Below are positions 53,193 through 62,260 of a DNA stretch of 64,000 bases, one piece after another. The stretch is from the NCBI GenBank assembly GCA_910577645.1, contig CAJTOL010000004.1, forward strand, positions 1 to 64,000, written 5' to 3'. The DNA comes from an uncultured Lachnospiraceae bacterium. Lineage in GTDB: Bacteria > Bacillota > Clostridia > Lachnospirales > Lachnospiraceae. Position 1 is the first letter of the stretch. Each line of letters begins with the position of its first letter. Position numbers and translations under genes: made by a program. The notes below the pieces were generated by a model that was not told the DNA's origin, ran no database searches, and was given only the letters and a program-made list of their open reading frames with translations.

Positions 53193-53460
53193 ATCCTTTG
53201 CTTTTTTCTGCTCCGGGTACAACTTTTTGTTCTCGGCTAACAGGATGGCGTACTCCTGTTTCAGCGATTGGATAGAGGGTAGCCTCTTCAAACCCAGGCT
53301 GTCAAAATACCGCCCTATCACAGGCCGTTTCCAAGTCCGCATACTTCATCAGGCCATATCCCTGCAAATAATTCAGCGTCTTTACCATTTCTTTCAGATT
53401 GAACACACTGGCCCAGCGCTCATAGCCGTGAGAGTGCGCCTGCCGCAGCTTCTTCCATTC
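53193..53460 (-). pseudogene. Relaxase/mobilization gene remnant (Tn1549-like)
   Basis: Two fragments in different frames. 53460-53302 encodes SHGYERWASVFNLKEMVKTL..., and 53300-53193 encodes LKRLPSIQSLKQEYAILLAE...; both are typical of the C-terminal half of relaxases from Tn1549-like conjugative elements. A deletion and frameshift separate them. No other intact transfer gene is present. The rest of 53081-53695 shows nothing functional apart from the terminator at its right end. Confidence 0.55.
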
Positions 53461-53655
53461 TCACCAACCGTTCCCCTCCTTTTTCTGTGAAATATCCTCT
53501 TATGCTGGCAAATAAAAACCTTCCCTCAGGAGAAAACTTTACTTCAGCCCTCTGAATCAAATGCATATTTTTCATGTCATAGTCAAATTCATATACACTG
53601 ATGCTTAGCAATATGTGAGCAATATCTATTGTATATTCCCCCTATGGCGCACAAA

Positions 53656-53690
53656 ATGCCGAAACCCGCCTATAAAGCAGATTTCGGCAT
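53656..53690 (-). terminator. Terminator of the beta-glucoside PTS unit
   Basis: ATGCCGAAA (53656-53664) pairs perfectly with TTTCGGCAT (53682-53690); on the minus strand TTTTG follows. It begins 6 bp after the last gene's stop. Confidence 0.75.
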
Positions 53691-53695
53691 TTCTT

Positions 53696-54364
53696 CTACT
53701 GATTTTCATTCGCCATCAAAGCTCCTAAAAACTCCGCTGATTTTTTTCGCCCCATTACATCCGTATTGAGGCAAAGATCATAGGCCTCCTTCATTCCCCA
53801 CGGTCTTTTGCTCAAGGCGTCGTGATAGATTCTCCGTCTGTGATCCTCTTTCTCAATGGCTTTATCTAATTCCTCCGAAGTTTCCAGGTCTTTATATATA
53901 GCAGTAGTCTTTGCCCTCTCCCGCTTTTCCTGCTGATCCATGGCATAGAACAGTACGCTCAGACAGCTATATCCCTCCGACTCAATCTTCTCTTTTATCC
54001 CACATTCATGGATCAGGCATGAACCCTCTTTCAGGGCCAGCCTAATAGCCTGCTGATACAGTTCACAAACACGGGCAAATTCCTCATCCTTTCTTAAGTC
54101 CTCCGCCCTTAGTTCCATATTTTCAAGTATTTTGTCATACCGGGCAACCAAGTTCCTCTCTTCGGGCTTAAGAAGGCCCATAAGCTTTTCCGCATCATAG
54201 TAGGCGTATCCGCCGGTTTCACATGCTTTTACCGCGATCATCCGGCCCATACTGCAATACTCGCTGTCAAGGATAATGCAATCCGGCCTTTTAAACTGCT
54301 TCTGAAAGGTAGCCTTCTTCTCAACCCCGTCCCAAAACTCTCTTGAATGTACATTGTCTCTCAT
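53696..54364 (-). CDS. Cytidylate-kinase-like family protein
   Basis: 222 residues resembling the cytidylate-kinase-like family (PF13189). The usual P-loop ITISREFGSGGR is here CIILDSEYCSMGRMIAVKAC, lacking the Gly-rich loop, followed by AYYDAEKLM. The C-terminal WGMKEAYDLCLNTDVMG matches the family's WG...YDLCINS motif. ATP binding may be altered. It ends 3 bp from the start of the glucosidase gene region's stop, so it is the last gene of the PTS-bgl operon. Its role there is unknown. Confidence 0.7.
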   Translation of the reverse strand: MRDNVHSREFWDGVEKKATFQKQFKRPDCIILDSEYCSMGRMIAVKACETGGYAYYDAEKLMGLLKPEERNLVARYDKILENMELRAEDLRKDEEFARVCELYQQAIRLALKEGSCLIHECGIKEKIESEGYSCLSVLFYAMDQQEKRERAKTTAIYKDLETSEELDKAIEKEDHRRRIYHDALSKRPWGMKEAYDLCLNTDVMGRKKSAEFLGALMANENQ

Positions 54365-54366
54365 AA

Positions 54367-55797
54367 TTACAATTCCTCCTCCAAAGACTCTCCGTCTGTC
54401 TCAATCAGCTTTTTATACCACCAGAAAGAGTCCTTTTTTCTCCGCTTTAATGTTCCGTTGCCTTCATCGTCCAAATCTACATGAATAAATCCATAACGCT
54501 TGCTCATCTGTCCTGTGCTGGCGGCAATCAGGTCAATGCATCCCCATGATGTATATCCCATCACTTCCACTCCGTCCATCTCTATAGCCTTTTTCATTTC
54601 CCGGATATGTTCTTTCAGGTATTGAATGCGGTAATCATCGTGTATCGATCCATCCTCTTCTACCACATCCACTGCTCCAAGGCCATTTTCCACCACCATA
54701 AGGGGAATCTGATACCGTTCCCAGAAAAAGTTAAGAATATGCCGCAGTCCCATAGGATTCACAGGCCAGCCCCACTCCGACTCTTTCAAATAGGGATTCT
54801 TGTAGCCCGTATCGATGCCATTCAGACCTCTGACAGCTCCTCTCGTATCCTTTCCCGTTACATGAGTCAGATAATAGCTAAATGACAGAAAATCAACTTT
54901 TCCAGCCCTAAAAATCTCTTTATCTCCAGGCTTTATGGGAAGCTCAATCTGTTCCCGCTCCAGTTCCTTTCTCTTATAAGACGGATAATACCCACGGCAC
55001 TGGACATCACAATAAAACAGCATTTTATGCATGAAATCAAATGTTCCCTGGACATCTTTTGGATCCGGAGAATTGGGATAGGCAAAATGTCCGGAGTACA
55101 TCATTCCCACCTTATTTTCTGGGTCAATCTTATGGGCCATATCCACTGCCTTTGCGCTGGCAAGAAGCTGATGATATGCGGCCCTCATGCGAACCGCCTC
55201 ATCCGGCGAATCAATCCCTCCTGCCATCCACGGCTGCAGGGACATGGCGTTAATCTCATTAAAGGTCAGCCAGTAACGAACTTTCCCTTTGTACCGTTCT
55301 AAAAGAACCTTTGCATATCTGCTGAAAAAATCCACGGTCTTCCGATTCTCCCAGGAACCATATTTTAAAAGTCCCAGAGGAGTCTCAAAGTGGGACATGG
55401 TCACCAATGGTTCTATATGATGCGTCAAAAGCAGTTCTATAAGCCGGTCATAGAATTTAAGCCCCTCCTCGTTGGGAGCTTCCTCGTTTCCCTGAGGAAA
55501 AATGCGGCTCCATGCTATGGAAAAACGATAACATTTAAATCCCATCTCTGCAAAAAGTTTCACGTCCTCTTCCATATGATGGTAGTGATCAATCGCTATA
55601 TGGCTTGGATAATAAATCCCGTCTTCGATCTGTTTTGTCACATCTCTGGGGTTACCTCTGCTAAAACTGTAATCATCGCTTTTTCCGGCCAGCATTACAT
55701 CAGCAGTAGACAAACCTTTCCCGTCCTGTGCATAAGCTCCCTCACACTGATTGGCGGCAGTAGCGCCGCCCCATAAAAAATCCTTCGGAAAACTCAT
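54367..55797 (-). CDS. 6-phospho-beta-glucosidase (GH1)
   Basis: 476 residues from the ATG at 55797 (GGGAGGA RBS). GH1 landmarks: FPKDFLWGGATAANQCEGAY, the acid/base Glu in WLTFNEINAM (about 175), and the nucleophile Glu in MVVENGLGAVD (about 375). SxxxxKRYGFIHVDLDDEG near the C-terminus contains the residues that select phosphorylated substrates. It hydrolyses aryl- or beta-glucoside-6-phosphates delivered by the adjacent EIIBC. Confidence 0.93.
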   Translation of the reverse strand: MSFPKDFLWGGATAANQCEGAYAQDGKGLSTADVMLAGKSDDYSFSRGNPRDVTKQIEDGIYYPSHIAIDHYHHMEEDVKLFAEMGFKCYRFSIAWSRIFPQGNEEAPNEEGLKFYDRLIELLLTHHIEPLVTMSHFETPLGLLKYGSWENRKTVDFFSRYAKVLLERYKGKVRYWLTFNEINAMSLQPWMAGGIDSPDEAVRMRAAYHQLLASAKAVDMAHKIDPENKVGMMYSGHFAYPNSPDPKDVQGTFDFMHKMLFYCDVQCRGYYPSYKRKELEREQIELPIKPGDKEIFRAGKVDFLSFSYYLTHVTGKDTRGAVRGLNGIDTGYKNPYLKESEWGWPVNPMGLRHILNFFWERYQIPLMVVENGLGAVDVVEEDGSIHDDYRIQYLKEHIREMKKAIEMDGVEVMGYTSWGCIDLIAASTGQMSKRYGFIHVDLDDEGNGTLKRRKKDSFWWYKKLIETDGESLEEEL

Positions 55798-55819
55798 ACA
55801 ATTCCTCCCATTTTTATAT

Positions 55820-57205
55820 CTATTTTTTCTCTTCTGCCTCATCAACTCCCAGAGCAAAAGAAACCATAAAAGATACTACAAAAGCAATAGCCGAACCAAT
55901 GCAGGCCAGATAAAATATCTTCAAAGAATCTCCGCCAATATAGCTGGGAAGGGCCAGAAGCCCCGGCGCTGCCTGAGCATAACGCCCTACTCCAAAAATC
56001 CCTAAAAACAAGCCGCCCACGCCGCCGCCAACCATAGCGGCGTACAAAGGCTTTTTATAGCGGAGACTGATTCCATACATAGCCGGTTCCGTAATGCCGC
56101 ACACCGCAGTGATTCCTACAGAAGATGCAAGAGATTTCAACTCTCTGTTTTTTGCACGGAAGGCAACGCCAAGGGAAGCAGCTCCCTGAGCAATATTGGA
56201 CACAAGCATTCCCGGGCCGGCAACCGTATCATATCCCGTTGAGGCAAGCATGCTGACTCCAAGAGGAATCAACCCATAGTGCATACCGCACATTACCATC
56301 AGAGGGGTAAAGGTACCTACCAGCATGGGTACCAGCCATGGAGCCGTAAGATTCAGCCAGTTAATAAACGATGCCAGATAGCCGCCGGCAATATTTCCAA
56401 TAGGGCCTATCAACAAGATACCGGCCGGCCCCACAATAACCAGGGTAATCAATGGCACAAGAATCATCCTCAAAGATTTTGGCACAAATTTTTCCACTCC
56501 CCGCTCTATGTAGGACATAAACCAGACAATCAGGATAATGGGAATTACCGAACTGGCATAGCTGGCCAGATTTACCGGAAGCCCTGCAAAATACAGCCCC
56601 TCCCCGGTCTCCTTTGCCGCATTTACCAAATTAATAAAATTAGGATGAATCAGGATTCCGCCCACAGCAGCCGCCAGATATTCGTTGCACCTAAACTTCT
56701 TGGCCGCTGACACAGCCAGGATAATGGGAAGAAAATAAAATGCCGCGTCACCCATTAGTTTCAAAATAATATAGGTCTGGGAGCTTGTATCCACCACTTT
56801 TAAAAATACAAGGAGGGCCAGCAAAGCCTGCAGCATGCCACACCCCGTAAGAGAGGCAATAGTGGGAAAGAAAATTCCTGCAATGGTCTCCAGGGAACTG
56901 CCAATAAAGCCTTTTTTCTCCTTTGCGTCCTTCTCCGCACCTGAATCCTGCGGCGTTTCAAAATCCGCCAGTTTCATAAGCTCCCGAAACACATCCGTAA
57001 CTTCCCCGCCTATTATCACCTGAAACTGACCGCCTTTCCTTACTACCCCGATGATCCCCTTCATCTGTTTTATGCCGTCAGCATCTGCTTTTTCCTCATT
57101 TTTCAACACAAACCGAAGCCTCGTAGCACAGTGGCCCACAGATACAACATTATCTTTTCCGCCCGCCTTTTCCAATATTCTAATGGCAGTTTCTTTGTAA
57201 TCCAT
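55820..57205 (-). CDS. PTS beta-glucoside EIIBC component
   Basis: 461 residues from the ATG at 57205 (AGGAGG RBS). N-terminal EIIB (1-90) with phospho-Cys in SVGHCATRLRFVL (about 26), then a ten-helix EIIC domain (about 105-455) containing GITEPAMYGISLRYKKP. The EIIA domain fused in BglF-type permeases is missing, so a separate EIIA must donate phosphate. Upstream, TTGAAAGGTATC and TTGAAGGTTTCC (about 57265-57300) are repeated and could be regulator sites. Confidence 0.9.
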   Translation of the reverse strand: MDYKETAIRILEKAGGKDNVVSVGHCATRLRFVLKNEEKADADGIKQMKGIIGVVRKGGQFQVIIGGEVTDVFRELMKLADFETPQDSGAEKDAKEKKGFIGSSLETIAGIFFPTIASLTGCGMLQALLALLVFLKVVDTSSQTYIILKLMGDAAFYFLPIILAVSAAKKFRCNEYLAAAVGGILIHPNFINLVNAAKETGEGLYFAGLPVNLASYASSVIPIILIVWFMSYIERGVEKFVPKSLRMILVPLITLVIVGPAGILLIGPIGNIAGGYLASFINWLNLTAPWLVPMLVGTFTPLMVMCGMHYGLIPLGVSMLASTGYDTVAGPGMLVSNIAQGAASLGVAFRAKNRELKSLASSVGITAVCGITEPAMYGISLRYKKPLYAAMVGGGVGGLFLGIFGVGRYAQAAPGLLALPSYIGGDSLKIFYLACIGSAIAFVVSFMVSFALGVDEAEEKK

Positions 57206-57340
57206 AGCTTCCTCCTTCTCTTTCCTCATTTGCCGGCAACAATTATCTTGTGCCTTTAGTTTACAAAAGAGACCGGAAACCTTCAATGACTGGGAGATAC
57301 CTTTCAACAGTGTTGCGAAAATAATTCTGCCCTGACGCTA

Positions 57341-57367
57341 TAGGCCTGCAACACCATTGCAGGCCTA
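57341..57367. other. Perfect hairpin between rpiR-type gene and PTS gene
   Basis: TAGGCCTGCAA (57341-57351) pairs perfectly with TTGCAGGCCTA (57357-57367) around a 5-nt loop. It lies 5 bp past the regulator's stop on the minus strand. No T run is present, so it may be a weak terminator, an mRNA 3'-end stabiliser or an operator. Confidence 0.5.
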
Positions 57368-57372
57368 CGACT

Positions 57373-58257
57373 TTACTCTCTTTCCATCAAGATTGGATTT
57401 TTGGAATGCCTTTTCTTTTCATATTCCGTAGAAATGCGGGTCTTTTTCGCCAGATTTTTTTCATGATTCCGATTGAACCAACAAGAATATAAGATATCAA
57501 AAAGATAGAGAACTGACACATAGACACCGTAAGTCCCCAGGTTTGTGATGAGTTTCTCCCTGGTGGAAACATAAAATACAATGTCACACACGGATGCCAG
57601 CTGATTATGTCCATAAGAAGTAAAACAAATAGTGGGAATTCCTTTTGATTTCGCCTTTTCGGCAACTTTAATAAGGTTTTCCAATTCACCGGAATAGGAG
57701 ATGAAGAGAAAAATTTCCTCTTTTCCTGCCACCTCCGCTTGATAATAGCCAATATCCGACTGCTGATTAATATCTACCTGGATACCGATTTTCATCATCT
57801 TTTCACGGAAGGGGTAAGCCAGATAGGCGTGGGAGCCCAGAGACATCACATGGATCCGGCTGCATGTCTCAAACATGTGCATAACCGCCTGCATCTGCTC
57901 CGCCGTAATCAGAGAAAGGGTATCATCGACAATTTCCCCATACAAGGCGGAAAGCTTATTGGCCACCCGAAGAGGGCTGTCCTTTCTTTCAAAGGGCATG
58001 TTTGCGTCTATTCTCTGAAAATGGGAACAAAGATACGCCTCCTCTTCCAAATACGCTTGCCGAAAATCCGGATATCCGTCAAACCCCAGCCGTTGGCAAA
58101 GACGGGTGACAGAAGAGGCCGAGGTATAAACCTGCCGGGCCACATAGCGGGCGCTTTCGTTTTTCAGCTTTTCTCCCCGCCCCAATATGTAATTGGCAAT
58201 GGCTTTTTCTACATCGGAAAATCCTTCCTGCATTTTCAGTCTTTCTTCAATAATCAT
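57373..58257 (-). CDS. RpiR/MurR-family transcriptional regulator
   Basis: 294 residues. N-terminal HTH_6 (LKNESARYVARQVYTSASSVTRLCQRLGFDGYPDF) and a SIS sugar-phosphate-binding domain (about 115-250: RIHVMSLGSHAYLAYPF, EEIFLFISYSGELENLIKVAEKAKSKG). It presumably senses a phosphosugar and controls the downstream beta-glucoside PTS genes. The C-terminus is basic (KKRHSKNPI). A good SigA promoter precedes it. Confidence 0.88.
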   Translation of the reverse strand: MIIEERLKMQEGFSDVEKAIANYILGRGEKLKNESARYVARQVYTSASSVTRLCQRLGFDGYPDFRQAYLEEEAYLCSHFQRIDANMPFERKDSPLRVANKLSALYGEIVDDTLSLITAEQMQAVMHMFETCSRIHVMSLGSHAYLAYPFREKMMKIGIQVDINQQSDIGYYQAEVAGKEEIFLFISYSGELENLIKVAEKAKSKGIPTICFTSYGHNQLASVCDIVFYVSTREKLITNLGTYGVYVSVLYLFDILYSCWFNRNHEKNLAKKTRISTEYEKKRHSKNPILMERE

Positions 58258-58341
58258 AACTGGTTTGTCCCTCTGGTATTCTATTTCTGTTGATTAGTGG
58301 TCTGTCTTACTCTTTCTCCTTTTTTCACTGCTCCTTCTTTT

Positions 58342-58370
58342 ATTATAACTTCTTTTTTCTCCATGGACAA
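58342..58370 (-). promoter_or_regulatory. SigA promoter of the RpiR-type regulator
   Basis: Minus strand TTGTCC (58365-58370), 17-bp spacer, TATAAT (58342-58347), 85 bp upstream of the start codon. Confidence 0.68.
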
Positions 58371-58426
58371 TCCATTTCTGATAGTTAAACGCTTTCTGAA
58401 CGCTTTTTCCTTTTGTCATCCCCTTG

Positions 58427-58455
58427 TTGAGAAATCCAAAAAACCATGTTATGAT
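58427..58455 (+). promoter_or_regulatory. SigA promoter of the DUF1576 gene
   Basis: TTGAGA (58427-58432), 17-bp spacer, TATGAT (58450-58455), about 70 bp upstream of the start codon, facing away from the regulator's promoter. Confidence 0.65.
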
Positions 58456-58524
58456 AAAGGTCAGAAGCCTTGTTGAAAAAAGCTTTTATACCAGAGAAAA
58501 AACTTCATTGGGGGCTGTGGTATT

Positions 58525-60006
58525 ATGAAGAGGTACAAATTCAGCAACAGTCAAATTATCAACGGAATTGCGCTGGGGTTTTCCCTGTCATTTCTGATCT
58601 CTGCCTGGATTGCGGCAATTTACACCAAAGAATGGGGAATGGTGTTTACAGACTGGCATCGGATTCTCATTACCCCCTGCCCATTGATTACGGACTATTT
58701 TGCTATCGGTGGACTGGCCAGCACCATGCTCAACGCCGGTATATGCGGCATGATCTGCGTGCTTTTTATGATTGGTTTAAAGGGAGATTCAAAGGCCAAT
58801 ACCTTGGCCGGGTACTTTCTGGTGGTGGCTCACTGCTTTTACGGCCTGAATCTTTTAAATATGCTTCCCTGCTTTCTGGCTCCCTTTATCTATCTCCGCC
58901 ACCAGAAACTGGATTTTAAAAGCAATCTCCACATCTGCATGTTTACTACCTCTTTTGCACCCTTTATCAGCGAATTTCTGTTCCGGTACACAGAAGGGGA
59001 ATCCTTTGTATACGGCCAGACCAACATAACCCTGGCCGGAGTGGCTATGGCTACGGCTTTCAGCATTATAATGGGATATATTGTACCGGCAATTCTGCCG
59101 GGAGCCAGCGCCTGGCACAAAGGATACAATCTCTACAACGGCGGTCTGGCTTTCGGGATTTTCGGATTTTTCGTGTACAATTTTATGTATCATACCATGG
59201 GGATAACGCCCTCTAAGCCCTTTGCGGTGGACAATTATATCTATCTCCATTTCCACCACAGCTACCGGCTTTACGCCAACTGTTTCTATGGAATCCTGTT
59301 TCTTTTCTGTTTCCTGGCCGGATATTTGTTAAATGGGAGAAGCATGAAGGGCCTGTCGCATCTGTTTAAGGACACCGGATTTCACAGTGACTTTTCAGAA
59401 AAATACGGCATGCCTGTGTGTCTTATGAATATGGGCATTTACGGCTGCCTGTTTTTGTTATACCTGAACCTGGTAATCCTGTTTACAGAGGGAGCCGGAT
59501 TTACCGGCCCTACCTTTGGAATTATGTTGGCAGCCCTGACCTTTTCCGCCATGGGCCAGCATCCCCACAATGTACTGCCGATTTTAGTGGGATACCAGTG
59601 CCTTTACCTTGTAACCATGTTTTTCTGCCACTTAAACGGAAGGGATATCACCTGGTCCGTTTCCACTCAAGGCTATTTAAACAGCGTGGCTTTTGCCACC
59701 GGTATGAGCCCTCTGGTAGGCCGTTACGGCATCCGGGCCGGAATTGCCAGCGGCTTTTTATGCGCCTCCATGTGCACTGCCACCAGCGCCCTTCACGGCG
59801 GGTTTGTCCTCTATAACGGCGGGTTTACCTCCGGCATAACCGTACTGATTCTCCTTCCCATTCTGGAAAAATATTTCCCCAACACCAGGGATGAAATGAA
59901 GGATCAGAGACTTAATATGCAGGAGCTGATTTCTCTGGTGGGAAGCCATCCGGCTCCTGAAGCTGACTCTAAAAAGAACAAAGAAAGCCATAAAATCCTT
60001 AACTAA
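58525..60006 (+). CDS. DUF1576 polytopic membrane protein
   Basis: 493 residues with about twelve hydrophobic segments. The duplicated phrase YNLYNGGLAFGIFGFFVYN (about 218) and FVLYNGGFTSGITVLILLP (about 430) indicates two homologous halves, as in DUF1576 proteins. The last 30 residues are polar and cytoplasmic. The family has no established function; the fold pattern suggests a transporter. It is divergent from the RpiR-type regulator. Confidence 0.8.
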   Translation: MKRYKFSNSQIINGIALGFSLSFLISAWIAAIYTKEWGMVFTDWHRILITPCPLITDYFAIGGLASTMLNAGICGMICVLFMIGLKGDSKANTLAGYFLVVAHCFYGLNLLNMLPCFLAPFIYLRHQKLDFKSNLHICMFTTSFAPFISEFLFRYTEGESFVYGQTNITLAGVAMATAFSIIMGYIVPAILPGASAWHKGYNLYNGGLAFGIFGFFVYNFMYHTMGITPSKPFAVDNYIYLHFHHSYRLYANCFYGILFLFCFLAGYLLNGRSMKGLSHLFKDTGFHSDFSEKYGMPVCLMNMGIYGCLFLLYLNLVILFTEGAGFTGPTFGIMLAALTFSAMGQHPHNVLPILVGYQCLYLVTMFFCHLNGRDITWSVSTQGYLNSVAFATGMSPLVGRYGIRAGIASGFLCASMCTATSALHGGFVLYNGGFTSGITVLILLPILEKYFPNTRDEMKDQRLNMQELISLVGSHPAPEADSKKNKESHKILN

Positions 60007-60072
60007 ATATTACATTTTTATCAGTTCCGGCGCTGTATATTCCGAACACTGTCCCCCTTATCTGTACGGCCT

Positions 60073-60390
60073 ATGAACAATCTGTATCGGGAAGCTTTTG
60101 TTTTTGAATGTGCTTTAAAGAACAGAAAATTCTATTTGCCACAAGAAGGCCAATTACAGCTGCAGTTTTTCTATATCCATGATCTGTGCCGGTTTATGGA
60201 TATTATTCTGGAGCAAAGGCCTGCTCAGCATATTTTTAATGTGGGAAATAAAGAAATCGTGTCCGTCCGTGACTGGGTTTCCTTATGCTATCAGACAGTC
60301 GGGAAAAATGCGGAATTTGTCACGGTTAACCGCAGCGTAAACCAAAGAAATTACTTTAGCTTTTATGATATTGATAATATGTTGATTTAG
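60073..60390 (+). pseudogene. NAD-dependent epimerase/dehydratase fragment
   Basis: The 105 residues (MNNLYREAFVFECALKNRKF, QLQFFYIHDLCRFMDIILEQ, HIFNVGNKEIVSVRDWVSLC) match the central to C-terminal part of extended SDR epimerases. The NAD-binding Rossmann motif and YxxxK catalytic region, which should lie upstream, are absent and the C-terminus is short. It is a truncated remnant with no RBS of note. Confidence 0.65.
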
Positions 60391-60456
60391 CCTTATATCC
60401 GCATCTGGTACAGGCCGGGGGCTGTCAGGAAATACCAATTTTAGCCCCTGATTCCT

Positions 60457-60527
60457 AAGAAAGAGAGAACTTCGTAAAATTCAGGCGTTTACAAGCCTTC
60501 AATGTTCCACGAAATTCTCTCTTTCTT
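60457..60527 (+). terminator. Strong terminator after the epimerase fragment
   Basis: AAGAAAGAGAGAA (60457-60469) pairs perfectly with TTCTCTCTTTCTT (60515-60527) and, past one mismatch, TTCGT with ACGAA. T residues follow on the plus strand. Confidence 0.8.
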
Positions 60528-60542
60528 TTTTCTGTCCTTTAT

Positions 60543-61124
60543 TCATTCCATAGCCGACGATTTTTCTATTAACTTAGGTTTCTCTTTATCAAGTCTTTCC
60601 AATCTTTTCATTGCATAGATTAACTCCTGCATAACCTTTGTAACTTTCTTTGTATTTAGGACATTTAAGATTGCATTTTCCAATTCTGTTTTCGTTCCAT
60701 ATTCAATTACATAATCTGCATTTTCCTTTTTAAAAATTTCATCTGCAATCCCCTGTTCAAGAACAATTTTAACTGGATACATCCCAATACCATATTCAAA
60801 AAATAAAACTCTATATTTATAATTTTGTATTTTAGATGCTGTCAAAAAAAATTCAAATTTATAATCTTGATAACCTATTGCCCCTAAATTATCTTGAATA
60901 TCTCTGTGTACTAACGAAGTTCCAAGTGCAGAAGCAATTGATGCAAAACCAGACATCTGATCATAAGATTCTATAGGGCCATTATATTCTCTTACTATGC
61001 CTTTGATAAAACCGTTTGTAGCTTTTTCTAATTGCTTCCCTAATTCTGCAACAACTGTATCTGGAGAAACTGCCTGATCATCATCATAATTTAAAATCCC
61101 ATCAAAATTAAAATCATAAGTCAT
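60543..61124 (-). CDS. Uncharacterised protein partnered with an EEP-type nuclease gene
   Basis: 193 residues, AT-rich codons (many AAA, ATA, TTT), no signal peptide or clear membrane helix. It begins MTYDFNFDGILNYDDDQAVS and ends in a charged helix (MKRLERLDKEKPKLIEKSS). ATG overlaps the stop of the preceding gene by 4 bp, so the two are translationally coupled. I do not recognise the family. The composition and coupling suggest a horizontally acquired two-gene cassette. Confidence 0.6.
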   Translation of the reverse strand: MTYDFNFDGILNYDDDQAVSPDTVVAELGKQLEKATNGFIKGIVREYNGPIESYDQMSGFASIASALGTSLVHRDIQDNLGAIGYQDYKFEFFLTASKIQNYKYRVLFFEYGIGMYPVKIVLEQGIADEIFKKENADYVIEYGTKTELENAILNVLNTKKVTKVMQELIYAMKRLERLDKEKPKLIEKSSAME

Positions 61125-61711
61125 ATTCTTTCCTCCTTTATCTCAAAAACAATTGGTAGATGATCGCTAATATCCTTTCTTGGATGTTTCAATTTATCAA
61201 CCAAAGAATAGTTCTGCATATCCGTAATTATTTTTAAACTTTTTTCGACAAAACATTTTCTCATGTTTGGACGAATCATTACTTGATCATAAATATTCCA
61301 AAAAGAATTGATAGGCTCACTACCATTATGATAATGCGTCCCTGGCGGATAACTAAAATCACCAAATAAATTCCACATAGGATTATAAAACATTTTAAAT
61401 GTTTTACCCATAATTAAGCGACTCTCTTTTCCAGCATCCTCTCCACTAGATATTCCATGAAATTTTGTAGCATTTAAGCACCCAGAATCATAAGGATTTT
61501 CATTAATATCTGCAACAATCATATCTATGACAATATTTCTTCTTTCTTGGTGATCCGAATAAATCCGGCTTGGCAAATGCATTCCACATAAAATATATTT
61601 GTTATCAATAATTTGTATTGAATAATATTTATTTTGATTTGCAGGCATTACTTTTTGAATTGAACCATACATTATAATACGATCACAACCAGAAGTTAAA
61701 TATTTCTTCAT
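61121..61711 (-). CDS. Endonuclease/exonuclease/phosphatase-family protein, N-terminally truncated
   Basis: 196 residues. The C-terminal EEP elements are visible: HLPSRIYSDHQERRNIVID, INENPYDSGC (position of the usual GDFNENP), NSFWNIYDQVMIRP and the catalytic SDHLPIVFEI. The N-terminal strand with the metal-binding Glu and the first Asn is missing, and residues between RRNIVID and DINENP appear shortened. Catalysis is doubtful. AAAAAGG serves as RBS, so the short form may still be made. Confidence 0.6.
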   Translation of the reverse strand: MKKYLTSGCDRIIMYGSIQKVMPANQNKYYSIQIIDNKYILCGMHLPSRIYSDHQERRNIVIDMIVADINENPYDSGCLNATKFHGISSGEDAGKESRLIMGKTFKMFYNPMWNLFGDFSYPPGTHYHNGSEPINSFWNIYDQVMIRPNMRKCFVEKSLKIITDMQNYSLVDKLKHPRKDISDHLPIVFEIKEERI

Positions 61712-61725
61712 GTATATGCCTTTTT

Positions 61726-61933
61726 CTACTGTTTCAATTCAAACTTCTGCTGTTTCTCTGCTTCCCGTTGCTCCCGTTCAGAATTGCGATCAGCTGCTTT
61801 TACATCCGTTGCCACAATCAGATTAAACCGTAACTGGTGATAATCCTTTCTGATACGCTGTCCATGACAACTCATCCTCAATACCTAACAGCTGGTCGCA
61901 GTATTCGCCAAATACTTCTGCAAGACTGCCCAT
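61726..61933 (-). pseudogene. Frameshifted gene remnant, family not recognised
   Basis: 61933-61823 encodes MGSLAEVFGEYCDQLLGIED...SWTAYQKGLS; about 61845-61726, in another frame, encodes YHQLRFNLIVATDVKAADRN... with a basic/acidic coiled end. The two halves look like one short protein broken by a frameshift. No promoter or RBS is evident. Confidence 0.35.
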
Positions 61934-62017
61934 AGTGTTTTTATCTTTATCTATATATTACCATATAAACGCCCCTTTTTCCATAAAAATGTGGCAATCC
62001 ACATATAACCGCAAGGG

Positions 62018-62260
62018 GTAAACGAAAAAGACAAGGCCAGCTTTGACACCTTCTGCTCCAATGTAGGCCTGAATACATCTACCGCAATCAATCTTTTTGT
62101 GAAAGCAGTTTTACGAGAAAACCGCATCCCGTTTGAAATTGCTCAGACTACCGACCCATTCTTCTCCAAGGAAAATATGGCCTATGTGAAGAAATCCGTC
62201 CAAGAGCTGAGAGCCGGGAAAGCCACTGCCCATGAACTGATCGAGGTGGACGATGAGTAA
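62018..62260 (+). pseudogene. RelB/DinJ-type antitoxin remnant
   Basis: An open frame without a start codon encodes VNEKDKASFDTFCSNVGLNT, STAINLFVKAVLRENRIPFE and HELIEVDDE, the ribbon-helix-helix and C-terminal parts of RelB/DinJ antitoxins. The first ten or so residues are missing (stop codon TAA just upstream). An ATG overlapping the stop (62253) opens only a 19-codon frame where the toxin should start, so both genes are broken. Confidence 0.6.

Noticed and set aside
57341..57367. Intrinsic terminator after the RpiR-type gene
   Set aside because: The stem is perfect but lacks a T run on either strand, so it is listed only as a hairpin.
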